A DNA stretch of 35,525 bases from Devosia elaeis (lineage in GTDB: Bacteria; Pseudomonadota; Alphaproteobacteria; Rhizobiales; Devosiaceae): assembly GCF_001650025.1 (NCBI RefSeq), contig NZ_LVVY01000093.1, positions 1 to 35,525 of the forward strand, in the 5' to 3' direction. This document shows, piece after piece, positions 33,714-35,525 of this stretch. Positions within the stretch are counted from its first letter, which is position 1, and each line of letters begins with the position of its first letter. Position numbers and translations under genes: made by a program. Under the pieces are notes generated by a model that was given only the letters and a program-made list of their open reading frames with translations, made no database searches and was not told the origin of the DNA.

Positions 33714-34164
33714 ACCATTTCACCCATCGCCTGAAAGCGCTCCCCTCGCCACACATCACTCGTCACCCTCGGGCTTGACCCGAGGGTCGCTCACAGCTTT
33801 GAGCCGGTGCTTTGACCGTGTGGAGGTTGGCCCTCGGGTCGGGCCTGAGGATGTCGCTGTGCGTGGGTTTCGATAAGGAAGAACCCTCGGTCAAGCCCGA
33901 GGGTGACGAATTGAGGGTGAGGTGGGGCAGTGCGTGGAGCCGGTATCTCACGGCATACGCGATGCGGCACCCTCCCCCTTGCGGGGAGGGCTGGGGTGGG
34001 GGACGGGCGGCAGGGTGCTTGATGTGGGCCGCCTGCGCCAGTCGGCACCCCCTCCCAGCTTCGCTAAGGCCTTTCGGCCAAGCTGCGCTACCTCCCCCGT
34101 CAATGCGTGGGGCGGGACCGCGGCCAACGCGCTGCGGCACCCGCCCCCCACCTCGCCGGCGCGC
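33714..34164. repeat. Mosaic of palindromic repeats between rsmD and aztD
   Basis: No gene is supported in these 450 bases. Family A occurs twice, facing each other: CACCCTCGGG-CTTGA-CCCGAGGGT (33764-33787) and ACCCTCGGTCAAGCCCGAGG GTGACG (33883-33908). A family D arm is at about 33969-34000 (CACCCTCCCCCTTGCGGGGA, then GGGTGGGGGAC). A further stretch, CACCCCCTCCCAGCTTCGC and GGCCAAGCTGCGC with CTACCTCCCCC (34046-34100), is of a related kind. The genes on each side converge, so this is a sink for repeat insertion and perhaps a bidirectional terminator. Confidence 0.8.
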
Positions 34165-35343
34165 CTAGTGCACGCTGCCGGAGCCGCCGGCGGCGACGAT
34201 GTTGAAGGGCAGGCCGTCCACGCTCAGGTCGCGGGCGATTTCGAAGCTTTCCGCATCGACGAGATGGACCTTGCCTTCATTGGGATCGGTGACGGCGATG
34301 ACATCGCCGGCAACGGCCAGGCGCGGCCGGGGCAGGCTCCATTCGCCATCCATGGAATAGGGCTCGGTGACCTTGACCGAACGGGTGATCTCGCCCTTGA
34401 CCACGTCGAGCTGACGCAATTGGCCGTCCTCGGTGAAGATATAGGCGAAGCGCGGGCGCACCGGATCGGTCACGAAATGCACCCGTCGGGTCGGCAGGTC
34501 GACCAGGCGATAGGGCTCGGCCTCGGCCGGGTCGATGATCACCACCTTGTCGGCCCCGTAATTGCCCAGGAAATATTGCATGCCCTGGCCGCCGATCAGC
34601 GTGGTGGATTTGCCCTGCGGCAGGCCGGCATAGTCGAGCTTTTCGATCTTCGGTTCGCCCGAACCGCTGACCACCAGCAGCCCGTCGCCGCAGCCGATCA
34701 TCAGCATGTTGCCGGAAGTGGCCTCGCCGTGCAGGTCCGGGCAGGCCTGCATGTCGCCCACCACATTGCCCTCGGCATCCAGCACGTTGACGCCCAGGCG
34801 TGGCTTGGCATCGTTCTCGGCATCGGCCACCGAGACGAGGGTGTAGTCGCCCCAGGGGGCGGCGAGTCCGTGATGGGCGGTGCCGCTGTCGCGCTCGGTG
34901 ATGTCGAGTTCGCCATGCTCCACCCAATCATGGGCATCGACCAGGCTGACCAGGCCCGAGCCGTCGAAGAACAGCGCGATCTTGCCGCCATGCTCGACGA
35001 AATGGGCGGGCTTGTCGCCCCTCAGCACGCCTTCGACCAGCGCCGGATCGCCGATGGTGATATCGCCGTGGTCGCCATGGTCGTCGATGCTGATGCCGGT
35101 CTTGATGGCCGAAACCTGGTTGCCGGCGCCCTGCACCGCAAAGACCGCGTCATCGGCCCTGTAGAGGCTGGCGGGGCTGGCCAGCGGGAACGTGGCGAGC
35201 ACCGCCCCGCTCTCGAGGTCGAACGCGGTAAGCTTGGCCTCGCTATGGTCGGCGACGAACAGGCGCCAGGCCGTGATGTCGTCGGCCACAGCCGGCGTAA
35301 TGAGTGTCGAGCTGAGGAGAAGAGCGGCGAGCATTTTGGGCAT
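34165..35343 (-). CDS. aztD: Periplasmic zinc metallochaperone, AztD-like
   Basis: 392 residues from ATG 35343 (AAAGGA six bases upstream; TTG 35349 is poorly placed). AztD-type proteins carry zinc in the periplasm and hand it to the AztC binding protein of a zinc ABC importer. A signal peptide (about 1-20, cut after PAVA) precedes a beta-propeller-like chain of repeats. Likely zinc ligands: the acidic/His loop IDDHGDHGDI (87-96), AHFVEHGGK (113-121) and TAHHGLAAPWGDY (156-168), all matching the family as remembered. No aztABC genes lie in the 180 bases upstream or in the window. A Zur-like box lies just before the start. Confidence 0.8.
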   Translation of the reverse strand: MPKMLAALLLSSTLITPAVADDITAWRLFVADHSEAKLTAFDLESGAVLATFPLASPASLYRADDAVFAVQGAGNQVSAIKTGISIDDHGDHGDITIGDPALVEGVLRGDKPAHFVEHGGKIALFFDGSGLVSLVDAHDWVEHGELDITERDSGTAHHGLAAPWGDYTLVSVADAENDAKPRLGVNVLDAEGNVVGDMQACPDLHGEATSGNMLMIGCGDGLLVVSGSGEPKIEKLDYAGLPQGKSTTLIGGQGMQYFLGNYGADKVVIIDPAEAEPYRLVDLPTRRVHFVTDPVRPRFAYIFTEDGQLRQLDVVKGEITRSVKVTEPYSMDGEWSLPRPRLAVAGDVIAVTDPNEGKVHLVDAESFEIARDLSVDGLPFNIVAAGGSGSVH

Positions 35344-35354
35344 TTGCAATCCTT

Positions 35355-35376
35355 TGATATGTTAGAACGTTACGAT
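35355..35376 (-). promoter_or_regulatory. Candidate Zur operator upstream of aztD
   Basis: GTTAGAACGTTAC (+ strand 35361-35373) within an A/T-rich stretch 12 to 34 bases before the aztD start. It agrees at about 9 of 13 places with the common Zur core GTTATAATATAAC. Position and gene function support zinc control; the sequence match alone is weak. Confidence 0.4.
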
Positions 35377-35475
35377 TGTTGGGAAATGTGGGGCGTGTCG
35401 GAAAGCGTTCGCTGCATATGCAGCGAAGCCGGGAGATCAGGAGCGGGCGAAGCGCGAACTCTCCTCCTCACCGCT

Positions 35476-35491
35476 CGTCACCCTCGGGCTT
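35476..35491 (+). repeat. Truncated family A repeat
   Basis: CGTCACCCTCGGGCTTG matches one arm and the loop of the family A palindrome at 33761, but the second arm is missing and the sequence changes to TATCGGTG. A decayed or partial copy. Confidence 0.6.
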
Positions 35492-35525
35492 GTATCGGTG
35501 AAGTCTGTTTAAATGTTCCCGGGAG

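Overview
The window looks like the chromosome of an alphaproteobacterium of the order Hyphomicrobiales (Rhizobiales), most like Devosia or a close relative. This is judged from memory of families, not from a search. The evidence is the high GC content with strong G/C at codon third positions, the hisS-hisZ-hisG block, groESL behind a CIRCE operator, the ileS-lspA pair, a TadG-like protein, an AztD-like zinc protein, and a tRNA-His 3' end with U72/A73, a known peculiarity of many alphaproteobacteria.

Positions 1 to about 5143 are the end of an integrated element. All its genes run leftward: a tyrosine integrase, a hypothetical protein, an AlpA-like excisionase/regulator, a small hypothetical, a winged-helix protein, a phage-type hypothetical and a DnaB-family helicase that leaves the window. 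The element ends at 5101-5143 in the 3' half of a tRNA-His(GUG) gene, the likely attachment site. Chromosome resumes 15 bases later.

The rest reads as core chromosome. 5158-7645 holds a TadG/VWA protein and an L,D-transpeptidase. 8124-12113 holds a small protein, then hisS, hisZ, hisG and a small membrane protein. 12432-13771 is a GtrA/glycosyltransferase pair, followed by a divergent TSUP exporter. 14811-17012 is groES-groEL with terminator, promoter and CIRCE operator. 17083-19191 holds DUF427, DUF4260, a small protein and an EamA transporter. 19207-22166 pairs a sigma-54 response regulator with a divergent, apparently inactive EAL protein. 22192-24035 is a HAD phosphatase plus ribF, and 24252-26696 a chemoreceptor. 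26847-31392 is ileS, lspA and a lipoprotein. 31529-33713 is an RluB-type pseudouridine synthase and rsmD. 34165-35343 is an AztD-like zinc chaperone.

The most distinctive feature is a set of short G/C-rich palindromic repeats between genes, often as two arms facing each other (hisS-hisZ, ileS-lspA, rluB-rsmD, downstream of hisG, downstream of rsmD). One arm of the hisS-hisZ family lies in frame inside ileS and adds roughly 23 residues to isoleucyl-tRNA synthetase, recalling the Rickettsia palindromic elements that insert into coding genes. Other points are FCCH-like repeats inserted in the TadG VWA domain, a patch of different codon usage in the ileS editing region, and the possible link between the A73-type tRNA-His attachment site and the nearby hisS.
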